Source: a bacterium
GTDB lineage: Bacteria > Patescibacteriota > Minisyncoccia > Minisyncoccales > CG1-02-41-26
Length of the DNA: 35,187 nucleotides
Direction of reading: 5' to 3'
Assembly: GCA_030648255.1 (NCBI GenBank)
Contig: JAUSHZ010000023.1
Coordinates: forward strand, 1-35,187
The position numbers and the translations under genes were made by a program. This document shows positions 7,605-14,374 of this stretch, piece by piece. The notes under the pieces are model-generated. The model searched no databases. It worked only from the letters and a program-made list of their open reading frames with translations, and was not told the origin of the DNA. Numbering within the stretch: position 1 is the stretch's first letter; each line of letters starts with the position of its first letter.

Positions 7605-10600
7605 ATGAGAAAATTTTTTATACTCATTCTTTGCCTGTTTATTATTTTAACCGGGTTTTTTATTGTTCCAAATGTAAAAGCCGTTGATGGCTCATCTCAA
7701 TCAATGATTGAGAAAATACAACTTTTGTTGACTTCACTAAAAGAGCGGTTAAATATCTTGGGCCAGGAAAATTTATTAGCGCAAATAGCAAGCACCACAA
7801 TAACTGCCGTAGCTACTACAACTTGCGATGTTTCTCCGGCTGATTGCGTGAATAAAAATCTTGTTGCTTATTGGGATATGGATCAGGCCACTGGAACTAC
7901 TGCCATAGATAATTCTGGCAATAACAACACCGGTACTTTGATCGGCGGTGTCAAGATTACCAATGGCGTTTATGGCAATGCCTTACAATTTGACGGGGTG
8001 AATGATTATATAAATGTGGCCGATTCTCCAAGCTTAAGCCCCACAAATGCCGTTACTGTTTCTGGCTGGATAAAAACAAGCAGTATTCAGCCAGGCAGGG
8101 GAGTCATTGTAAAGGGCGGACCAGGCAACAACTATGACTATATGCTCTATTTCTCCAGAACAACGCAGGCAAACGTTAACTTTTACATAAGAAATAGCAG
8201 TGGATCTATTGATACCGCTGGTAGCTATACTTTCAAGTATAATGACAATGCGTGGCATTATTATACGGGAGTTTTTGATGGAGATTGGCTCCGTTTATAC
8301 ATTGACGGAAAATTGGTCTCATCTAAAAATACTGTTCTAACAAATATCAAAAATTCTATAAACCCCCTTACAATCGGCAGGGGTTGGAGCACCTATTTTA
8401 AGGGCTCTATTGACGATGTCCGCGTATATAGCCGAGCTTTATCAGCCAACGAGATCCAGTATCAATATACGCACTTTCTCGCAATAAAGAAATTCATTTT
8501 TACTAATAAAGATACTTTTGATTTTTTCGATATCCCCTATGAAGCTGAAGCATATATTGATGTTAGTAAGAATCATGGAGATGTAACGGATTCAAGCGGC
8601 AACGTGATTCTTTATTCTTATTATGATTTTTATTCTTTTGTAGATTATCAAGGAAAGACTCGTTATATCCTATATGCCGTATTTAAGCCCTCCGCTACCG
8701 CTACAGAGAAAGGGCATATTTATTTGATACCAGGAAACAGGGACGACCTTAGTAATTATATTTATTTAGGTTATACTGAGTACAATATAGAATATTTCAA
8801 TCAAGATACGGCTCAGGCTGATTTCTGGAAGGGTATGATTGAATATCTTGAAAACCCGCTTAAAAGTATTACAACCGGAAATTATGCTCGCGTCATATCA
8901 CAAGTATTAAGTGGTTATTCAGAGTTGCCAGCAGGGGATGGTCAAACTATCAGAATCGCTCACCCGGGAACAATAGGCATTACGGTCCCAGTTATGTTCC
9001 AACGTTTATTAAAAGAATTAGAAAAGAATCCAGGATCAGAAGTAGATATTTATCGGGCAGCGGCTGTATTTGTAAACGGTTATCCCACTGTTTCTTTTAC
9101 TCAAAAAGCGGAAATCAGCCGCTTGATCCGGCAGATATGGGATAAGCTATCCCCTGCGAACCAACGTAGTCTTTTACAGTTAGTTCCAACGACTCCTTCT
9201 GTGAATGAGCTTGGCTTATGGTATCGGGATAAGATGGATGCGTTGTTGACATTGGATTATGAAACTACTTTGCGGTATGGCATCTTTAGCTTAAATAAAA
9301 GATTAACTTTGGATCCGGCCACTAGAAAACAAATCATTCAAAAATTTTTGACCTTTTTGAATAGTCGCCCGCAGATTGACTTTAACCCTATTGATCGCCT
9401 TATTGTTAAAAATGATTCTATTTTATTTAATGCCCGCAAAGAATTTAAAACAGAAATTTTGGCATATTTGAGTAAGGCTTTCAGGCCAGAGATAAATTTT
9501 AATCGCGGGACTATTGCGAAACAAGATTTAGAAAAAGAATTTCAAAATGGAGCCGCGATTTTTGATTGGCTGATGCGAAATGATTACTTAACGCGTATTT
9601 CGGATACAGAAGGCCATTTAAAAGACATTACTCAAGAATTGGAAGCAGCTTTAATGGTAGAATATCCAAATGGTCAGGATCTTAAAATTTTACCCTTTTT
9701 GCGGCAGTTCCAGATGGATGGCTCTTTTGTTTATGCAGCGAACTTAGTGAGGCAGGATTTATCGGCCGCGCTAATCGGTCAGATGGAACAATGGTTGCTT
9801 GACCGGTTTTCTGAAATTAATAGTTTATCCAATAATGACAAAGGGGTTTTATATCATATAATTGCTTCAACCTATTCTTTGCCTTTCAGTCAAGGCCTGA
9901 AAGATCAAATGAAACTTCTTTTTAACAACGCGGATTACTCTTCATGGAGCTTTTCCAATCTATCCGTATTTCTTGGGCGGCTGATTGACTCAAAGTTTGA
10001 TTTATCCGACGCGGATAGAAATCAGTTTTATCAGAAGATTAGCAGGGTCTATTCTGATAAATTCAATAGCAGGGATGGTAGAGGAGATCCCTTGAGTTTT
10101 GGTCAGGGCCACTATGACAATGGGGTATCCTATTTGATTCATTTGCTCAAAAAAGATTCTCTGCTTGCCGCCAGGGCTAAGGATTTATATCCATTATTGG
10201 TAAAATTTAACCCCCAGAAATCAGGGGAAACATCTGGGAATTATCAAAATCGGTTGGCCCGAGTGAAGGCATTATGGTTACAACAAAGGGTGTTTCTATC
10301 TGATTTAAGCTCAGGCCTGGTAGATAAGCCCGAATATTTAGATTATATAATCAGCGGCGCTACGGCGATGAAAGATTATTATGATGTAGTGGGCTTATCT
10401 CCCAATACAGAAGGCGACGCAAGCCAAGGAGTTTTTCGAATTGGAATTAAAGTTTACCCCGAGACATTTTTCCAAATCTTATTGCATGAGGGCGCGCACA
10501 CTTATCATCTGTGGCAAACTTCCGATGTTGAACTTATAGAGGTTCTTGCTGAAACATGGTATTACAGTATGGATTTTAGTAAAAAAACAGTTCTTTCCAC

Positions 10601-10973
10601 TTATAGCGGGGTAGATGGTGGTGAATTTTTCGCTGAGTACAATGACCATGTATATCGGAACGGAGAAGAGAGTTTAAAATTAGCCCTGCAAAACTATTTT
10701 GATGGCTATCCTTTGATGCTGAATATGGTTTTATTCGTTCAGAATCATATCAAGGAGATGGGGGGATTAAAGCAACCTGGCTTGGACTTGTATTTATTAA
10801 ATTGCAAGGAAACGCCACCATACGCATGTACTTTCACTAAAAAAACATTAGAGGCCTCTTGGTTGTCCGGTAATTTTAAAGAGGGAACCTATTCATTTAA
10901 ATTAGATTCTTATCTTTATAAAATATATTATAAGAATTATTTAATTACGAATGTAACGAAAATACCAATATAA
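7605..10973 (+). CDS. Secreted LamG-domain protein with HExxH putative metalloprotease
   Basis: The product has 1122 residues. A signal peptide (about 1-27) is followed by a LamG/concanavalin A-like domain (about 82-287), with LVAYWDMD, LQFDGVNDYI, VSGWIKT and GSIDDVRVYSRALS. A beta segment and a long helical region (about 400-900) that I do not recognise come next. Near the C terminus HEGAH (961-965) is followed 18 residues later by Glu983 in LAETWYY; HExxH with a downstream Glu is the gluzincin-type zinc site. I infer a surface-bound or released protease with a carbohydrate-binding module; the helical region could be a propeptide or scaffold. Substrate unknown. No SD is seen, and the gene stands alone between two terminators. 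Confidence 0.82.
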   Translation: MRKFFILILCLFIILTGFFIVPNVKAVDGSSQSMIEKIQLLLTSLKERLNILGQENLLAQIASTTITAVATTTCDVSPADCVNKNLVAYWDMDQATGTTAIDNSGNNNTGTLIGGVKITNGVYGNALQFDGVNDYINVADSPSLSPTNAVTVSGWIKTSSIQPGRGVIVKGGPGNNYDYMLYFSRTTQANVNFYIRNSSGSIDTAGSYTFKYNDNAWHYYTGVFDGDWLRLYIDGKLVSSKNTVLTNIKNSINPLTIGRGWSTYFKGSIDDVRVYSRALSANEIQYQYTHFLAIKKFIFTNKDTFDFFDIPYEAEAYIDVSKNHGDVTDSSGNVILYSYYDFYSFVDYQGKTRYILYAVFKPSATATEKGHIYLIPGNRDDLSNYIYLGYTEYNIEYFNQDTAQADFWKGMIEYLENPLKSITTGNYARVISQVLSGYSELPAGDGQTIRIAHPGTIGITVPVMFQRLLKELEKNPGSEVDIYRAAAVFVNGYPTVSFTQKAEISRLIRQIWDKLSPANQRSLLQLVPTTPSVNELGLWYRDKMDALLTLDYETTLRYGIFSLNKRLTLDPATRKQIIQKFLTFLNSRPQIDFNPIDRLIVKNDSILFNARKEFKTEILAYLSKAFRPEINFNRGTIAKQDLEKEFQNGAAIFDWLMRNDYLTRISDTEGHLKDITQELEAALMVEYPNGQDLKILPFLRQFQMDGSFVYAANLVRQDLSAALIGQMEQWLLDRFSEINSLSNNDKGVLYHIIASTYSLPFSQGLKDQMKLLFNNADYSSWSFSNLSVFLGRLIDSKFDLSDADRNQFYQKISRVYSDKFNSRDGRGDPLSFGQGHYDNGVSYLIHLLKKDSLLAARAKDLYPLLVKFNPQKSGETSGNYQNRLARVKALWLQQRVFLSDLSSGLVDKPEYLDYIISGATAMKDYYDVVGLSPNTEGDASQGVFRIGIKVYPETFFQILLHEGAHTYHLWQTSDVELIEVLAETWYYSMDFSKKTVLSTYSGVDGGEFFAEYNDHVYRNGEESLKLALQNYFDGYPLMLNMVLFVQNHIKEMGGLKQPGLDLYLLNCKETPPYACTFTKKTLEASWLSGNFKEGTYSFKLDSYLYKIYYKNYLITNVTKIPI

Positions 10974-11019
10974 TATAACGAAATGGACAAAAGCCGCCCG
11001 GCAAGGACTATAAAAGAAT

Positions 11020-11058
11020 TGCCCAAATGGCTGTGCTAATGGAGCTTGTAAAAACTAA
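11020..11058 (+). pseudogene. Remnant of a CPNGC..GAC Cys-module gene end
   Basis: These 12 codons plus stop read CPNGCANGACKN, matching the end of the Cys modules in the 772-residue protein encoded at 5157-7475. An in-frame TAA lies just upstream, so only the tail survives. It is followed by the same TGTGGATAA-terminator block as that gene. I infer that a paralogous gene once ended here and its body was lost or replaced, possibly by the LamG/protease gene. Confidence 0.6.
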
Positions 11059-11075
11059 CAAGGTTTGTGGATAAT

Positions 11076-11109
11076 TAAAAACCCTGTCGCCCGAGGCGAC
11101 AGGGTTTTT
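11076..11109 (+). terminator. Intrinsic terminator, duplicate of the 7501 hairpin
   Basis: The same AAACCCTGTCGCC / GGCGACAGGGTTT stem and T-run as at 7501-7532, again flanked by TGTGGATAA sequences. It would end transcription of the LamG/protease gene. Confidence 0.92.
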
Positions 11110-11148
11110 GGTTGTGGATAAATGGGGTTGTAATGAAAAAATTAATAA

Positions 11149-11183
11149 TATACACTGGAAGTAAGATATTTTCTTACTTCCAG
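11149..11183 (+). promoter_or_regulatory. AbiE promoter with perfect 12-bp operator palindrome
   Basis: A possible -10 TATACA (11149-11154; TTGTAA 15 nt upstream) runs directly into a perfect inverted repeat CTGGAAGTAAGA / TCTTACTTCCAG (11155-11166 and 11172-11183) with a 5-nt centre. It ends 7 nt before the antitoxin ATG. AbiEi antitoxins are known to repress their own promoter by binding inverted repeats, so this is the likely autoregulatory operator. The position over the expected transcription start fits repression. Confidence 0.7.
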
Positions 11184-11190
11184 CAATAAT

Positions 11191-11763
11191 ATGGACAATT
11201 TAATTGCAAAAATCTATCAATTACCAAAAACCGTTTTAACAAACAAGGACTTGGCTTTAGTTTGGCAGGAAACAAATCAAAATAATTTAAAATCCAAGAT
11301 AGCTTATTATATAAAGCAAGGGGATTTATTAAAAATAACCAGAGGAGTTTTTGCCAAAGATAAAAACTATAATAAAAGGGAATTAGCCACAAGCTTATAT
11401 TCGCCATCATATATTAGCTTTGAAACTGTTTTACGAGATTCGGGCGTTATTTTTCAGCACTATGAAACAATTTTTGTGGCTGGAAAGTGGACAAAGCAAT
11501 TAAAAATAAACGGACAGAAGTTTTCATTTAGAAAACTAAAAGATGAATTGTTATTTAATTCAACTGATATAATGTTTAAAGATAACTACAACATAGCCAG
11601 CCAAGAGCGATCTTTTTTGGATACTATTTATTTATTTTCAGAATATTATTTTGATAACTTGTCTGGGATTGATTGGGAAAAATGTTTTGAATTAGCTCCA
11701 ATTTATAAAAATAAACAGATGATTGAGCGGCTTAAAAAATACCAAAAAAACTATGTTAAATAA
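11191..11763 (+). CDS. abiEi: AbiEi-family antitoxin / autorepressor
   Basis: The product has 190 residues. An N-terminal winged-helix region (about 10-55, with LTNKDLALVWQ and YYIKQGDLLKITRGVFA) is typical of AbiEi-type antitoxins. The C-terminal part contains YSPSYISFETVLRDSGVIFQ, the conserved core of the family, and SQERSFLDTIYL. In type IV AbiE systems this protein counters the partner nucleotidyltransferase toxin and represses the operon. The toxin gene overlaps its 3' end by 11 nt. There is no SD; a perfect palindrome lies just upstream. The family call is from motif and partner recognition and is fairly secure. Confidence 0.88.
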   Translation: MDNLIAKIYQLPKTVLTNKDLALVWQETNQNNLKSKIAYYIKQGDLLKITRGVFAKDKNYNKRELATSLYSPSYISFETVLRDSGVIFQHYETIFVAGKWTKQLKINGQKFSFRKLKDELLFNSTDIMFKDNYNIASQERSFLDTIYLFSEYYFDNLSGIDWEKCFELAPIYKNKQMIERLKKYQKNYVK

Positions 11764-12466
11764 AGAAAAACATCAGCTTATAATGGGACAGATTTTAAAA
11801 GACATCTACACAGATATTTCAATTGCCCCGCTTTTGGGCTTTAAGGGTGGCACTTGCGCTTATTTTTTCTATGGCCTTCCCAGATTTTCTGTTGATTTGG
11901 ATTTTGATTTATTAAAAAATATTGATGGAAAAAATAAAAAAAATATTTTTGAAAAAATTGTTAACATTATTGGCAAATACGGAAAAGTTAAAGATAGTCA
12001 TATAAAACAATTTACTATTTTCGCGCTTCTTTCTTATGGAGATGAAGACCACAATATTAAAATAGAAATTTCAACTAGGAATTTTATGCCCAATTTGGAA
12101 ACTTTCTATATCTTAAAAGAATATCTTGCTATTTCTATGCTGGTAGCTAAAAAGGAATATCTTTTTGCTGGTAAGTTGGTTGCCTTAACGCAAAGAAGCG
12201 ATATGGCTATGAGAGATGTTTATGATATTTACTATTTTGGAAAAAATAATTGGGATTTTGATAAAAAAATAGTAGAAGTTTTAACTGGGAATAATTTTTC
12301 TGAATGTATCTCAAACGGTATTGATTTAGTGGAATTTATCAAAGATAATCAGCTTTTGGCTGGGTTGGGCGAGTTGGTAAATGAAAAAGAAAAAAGCTGG
12401 ATAAAACAAAATTTAAAAAATGAGGTTTTGTTTATTCTTAAAAACTATCAAAAAGTTATAAAGTAA
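11753..12466 (+). CDS. abiEii: AbiEii-family nucleotidyltransferase toxin
   Basis: From ATG 11753 the product has 237 residues; an upstream in-frame start at 11723 would extend it inside the antitoxin gene and is not needed. The nucleotidyltransferase core is clear: GFKGGTCAYFFYGLPRFSVDLDFDL (about 29-53 of the shorter form) gives the GG..., R and DxD residues. IKIEIS supplies the third strand and FAGKLVALTQRSDMAMRDVYDIYYF the helical motif of this family. AbiEii enzymes arrest growth by GTP-dependent transfer; a related toxin, MenT3, pyrimidylates tRNA. All motifs are intact, unlike the truncated relative at 27.7-28.0 kb. A strong terminator follows. Confidence 0.9.
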   Translation: MLNKEKHQLIMGQILKDIYTDISIAPLLGFKGGTCAYFFYGLPRFSVDLDFDLLKNIDGKNKKNIFEKIVNIIGKYGKVKDSHIKQFTIFALLSYGDEDHNIKIEISTRNFMPNLETFYILKEYLAISMLVAKKEYLFAGKLVALTQRSDMAMRDVYDIYYFGKNNWDFDKKIVEVLTGNNFSECISNGIDLVEFIKDNQLLAGLGELVNEKEKSWIKQNLKNEVLFILKNYQKVIK

Positions 12467-12487
12467 TAAGTAAATATAAAAAAACAC

Positions 12488-12518
12488 AAAACCCTCCGCC
12501 CTGTGGCGGAGGGTTTTT
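12488..12518 (+). terminator. Intrinsic terminator after abiEii
   Basis: AAAACCCTCCGCC / GGCGGAGGGTTTTT with a CTGT loop and T-run. It insulates the toxin-antitoxin pair from the division cluster. Confidence 0.93.
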
Positions 12519-12553
12519 GGTTGGTTGGCGAGTTATCCACAGATATGAAGTGG

Positions 12554-12582
12554 TTGACATTGGAATAGAAAGATAGAATAAT
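12554..12582 (+). promoter_or_regulatory. Division-cluster promoter
   Basis: TTGACA (12554-12559) and AATAAT (12577-12582) are separated by 17 nt, a near-consensus sigma-70 promoter 65 nt upstream of mraZ. Confidence 0.8.
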
Positions 12583-12590
12583 GGTGATAT

Positions 12591-12620
12591 GTGGGAGGCT
12601 GTGGATAGAAGTGGGGATAA
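12591..12620 (+). promoter_or_regulatory. MraZ-box-like direct repeats (GTGGN x3, 10-nt period)
   Basis: Three tandem decamers beginning GTGGG, GTGGA and GTGGG lie right after the -10. MraZ is known to repress its own promoter through such regularly spaced GTGG repeats. The area also holds perfect DnaA-box matches, TTATCCACA at 12533-12541 and its complement at 12632-12640, plus two one-mismatch copies inside the repeats (12600-12608 and 12612-12620). A GGGG-ATAACT-CCCC hairpin lies at 12613-12626. MraZ autoregulation is the simpler reading; DnaA input is possible. Confidence 0.72.
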
Positions 12621-12647
12621 CTCCCCGTTTCTGTGGATAACTAATTT

Positions 12648-13079
12648 ATGTTTTTAGGTGAATATCAATACTCAATAGATGATAAAAAACGATTGGCCTT
12701 GCCTATAAAATTTAGAATTGCCTTGGGTAAAAAAGCAGTTATCACTAGGGGATTAGACAATTGTTTATTTTTATTTCCAATGAAAGATTGGCAAGTGTTA
12801 GCCACAAAATTGAGCCAGTTGCCATTATCACAAGCTGATGCTCGGGGATTTTCCAGAATGATGTTGGCTGGAGCTATGGAGGTTTCCATTGATGCTTTGG
12901 GTAGAATTTTAATGCCCGATTACTTAAAAGAATACGCTGGCCTTTCCAAAAAAACTATCATTGCCGGGCTTTTTAATAGAATTGAAATTTGGGACGAAGC
13001 CAAGTGGAATGTTTATAAAGAAAAAACCGAAAAAGAAGCAGGAGATATGGCGGAACGGCTTAAAGAGCTGGGGGTTTAA
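12648..13079 (+). CDS. mraZ: Transcriptional regulator MraZ
   Basis: The product has 143 residues, the usual size. It carries two AbrB-like SpoVT half-domains: FLGEYQYSIDDKKRLALPIKFR near the N terminus and MEVSIDALGRILMPDYLKEYAGL in the second half, with KTIIAGLFNRIEIWD after it. MraZ is the first gene of the dcw cluster and represses it. The start lacks an SD and sits after GTGGATAACTAATTT. rsmH begins one base after the stop, as in most bacteria. Confidence 0.96.
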   Translation: MFLGEYQYSIDDKKRLALPIKFRIALGKKAVITRGLDNCLFLFPMKDWQVLATKLSQLPLSQADARGFSRMMLAGAMEVSIDALGRILMPDYLKEYAGLSKKTIIAGLFNRIEIWDEAKWNVYKEKTEKEAGDMAERLKELGV

Positions 13080-13080
13080 T

Positions 13081-13977
13081 ATGCATATACCAGTTTTATT
13101 AAAAGAAGTTTTAGAATTTTTAAATCCAAAACCCAATGAAAACTTTGTGGATTGCACTTTTGGCTTCGGAGGGCACAGTGAAGCTATTTTGGAAAAGATA
13201 AAACCACATGGAAAAGTTTTAGGGATAGAGTGGGACAACGAAAAATTAAAAATTAAAAATGAAAAATTAAAAATTGAACAAGGGTTGATATTAGTGAATG
13301 ATTCGTATGCGAATTTAAAAGATATTATCAAAAGAGAAAAGCTTGGCCCAATTAATGGAATTTTGTTGGACTTGGGCTTGTCTTCTTGGGAGATTGAAAA
13401 TTCAGGAAAAGGATTTAGTTTTCAGAAAGATGAACCGTTGGATATGCGGTATGCAGTGCAAAGTTCAAAGTGCAAAGTTAAAAGTTTAACCGCAAGGGAA
13501 ATTATAAATGAGTGGGGCGAGGAGGACTTGGCAAGAATTTTTCAAGAGTATGGCCAAGAGCGTTTTGCTAAAAATATTGCCAGAAACATCGTTGAAGTCC
13601 GACTTCAACAGCCAATAGAGACAACTTTTCAGCTTGTGGACATTATCAGAAAAAGTTTTCCCAGAAGTTATAAATTTGGCAAAGCCCATTTTGCCACTAG
13701 GGTATTTCAGGCCTTAAGAATAGCGGTTAATAGCGAGCTAGATAATTTAAAAGCGGTTTTGCCCCAAGCGCTTGAAGTTTTAGAAAAAAATGGCCGAATA
13801 GCCGTGATAGCATTTCATTCATTGGAAGATGCAATAGTGAAAAAATTTTTCAAAGAACAGGCAAAAAGCAACACGCTTCAGATATTAACTAAAAAACCAA
13901 TCATGGCTTCTAGAGAAGAAATAAAACAAAACCCAAAATCACGATCGGCAAAATTAAGAGTAGCCATAAAATCATGA
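13081..13977 (+). CDS. rsmH: 16S rRNA (cytosine-1402-N4)-methyltransferase RsmH
   Basis: The start is ATG 13081, one base after the mraZ stop (GGGGG lies 9-13 nt upstream), giving 298 residues; the frame is open further upstream but that overlaps mraZ. Family motifs are intact: FVDCTFGFGGHSEAIL for SAM binding, GILLDLGLSSWEIENSGKGF with PLDMRY, VFQALRIAVNSELDNL, and IAFHSLEDAIVKKFF. The enzyme N4-methylates C1402 in the decoding centre. An odd feature is a low-complexity stretch near residue 55-67 (KLKIKNEKLKIEQG) encoded by AAAATTAAAAATT-type direct repeats. It sits in a loop after the SAM-binding strand, and looks like repeat expansion. The gene overlaps the next by 4 nt. Confidence 0.96.
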   Translation: MHIPVLLKEVLEFLNPKPNENFVDCTFGFGGHSEAILEKIKPHGKVLGIEWDNEKLKIKNEKLKIEQGLILVNDSYANLKDIIKREKLGPINGILLDLGLSSWEIENSGKGFSFQKDEPLDMRYAVQSSKCKVKSLTAREIINEWGEEDLARIFQEYGQERFAKNIARNIVEVRLQQPIETTFQLVDIIRKSFPRSYKFGKAHFATRVFQALRIAVNSELDNLKAVLPQALEVLEKNGRIAVIAFHSLEDAIVKKFFKEQAKSNTLQILTKKPIMASREEIKQNPKSRSAKLRVAIKS

Positions 13978-14258
13978 GAAAAATAAAGATATATCTAACA
14001 GTTATTAGTATTTGCGTTGTTTTTCTTTTGGGTTTATATTTTTATCAAATTCAGGAATTGGTTAAAGACAGTTATTTATTAAGCAATGCCCAAAAAGACC
14101 TTTTAAAAACTGAAACAGAGAATTTATCATTTAGCCAGCAAAATATTGAAAATTCATCTCTTGGTAAAATAGAAGAAACTGCCCTGGCTTTAAGTTTTGT
14201 TAAAAACGACAGTATAAAGTATATCCCATTGTCTATCGATTACTTAGTAAGAAAATAA
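13974..14258 (+). CDS. FtsL-like divisome membrane protein
   Basis: The product has 94 residues with one transmembrane helix (about 6-25) and a short polar, probably coiled-coil segment rich in Gln, Leu and Glu (about 27-65). Size, topology and position between rsmH and ftsI match FtsL, a bitopic partner of FtsB/FtsQ. Sequence conservation in FtsL is very low, so the assignment rests on context. It overlaps rsmH by ATGA. Confidence 0.72.
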   Translation: MRKIKIYLTVISICVVFLLGLYFYQIQELVKDSYLLSNAQKDLLKTETENLSFSQQNIENSSLGKIEETALALSFVKNDSIKYIPLSIDYLVRK

Positions 14259-14374
14259 TTCACCCCCACACCATAACAATCTGGGGGTTAATAACTTTAT
14301 AACTAACAGGAAATTTTAATCTTTTAATAGAGTATTAAAGTATTAAAAATAAGCTTGTTTGGTGTGGGGGTGAA
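14259..14374 (+). promoter_or_regulatory. Long-range inverted repeat spanning ftsL-ftsI junction
   Basis: TTCACCCCCACACCA (14259-14273), starting right after the ftsL-like stop, is perfectly complementary to TGGTGTGGGGGTGAA (14360-14374), which contains the likely ftsI GTG start. CCCCCA can alternatively pair with TGGGGG at 14282-14287. The two choices are mutually exclusive, which could gate access to the ftsI start. Confidence 0.6.

Noticed and set aside
12533-12640. Replication origin because of clustered DnaA-box matches
   Set aside because: The sites overlap MraZ-type repeats in front of mraZ, and there is no dnaA/dnaN or AT-rich unwinding array; the word also recurs elsewhere in the window.
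12961-13080. Longer rsmH start inside mraZ
   Set aside because: The added residues are the mraZ coding region in another frame; ATG 13081 gives a normal-length RsmH and standard spacing.
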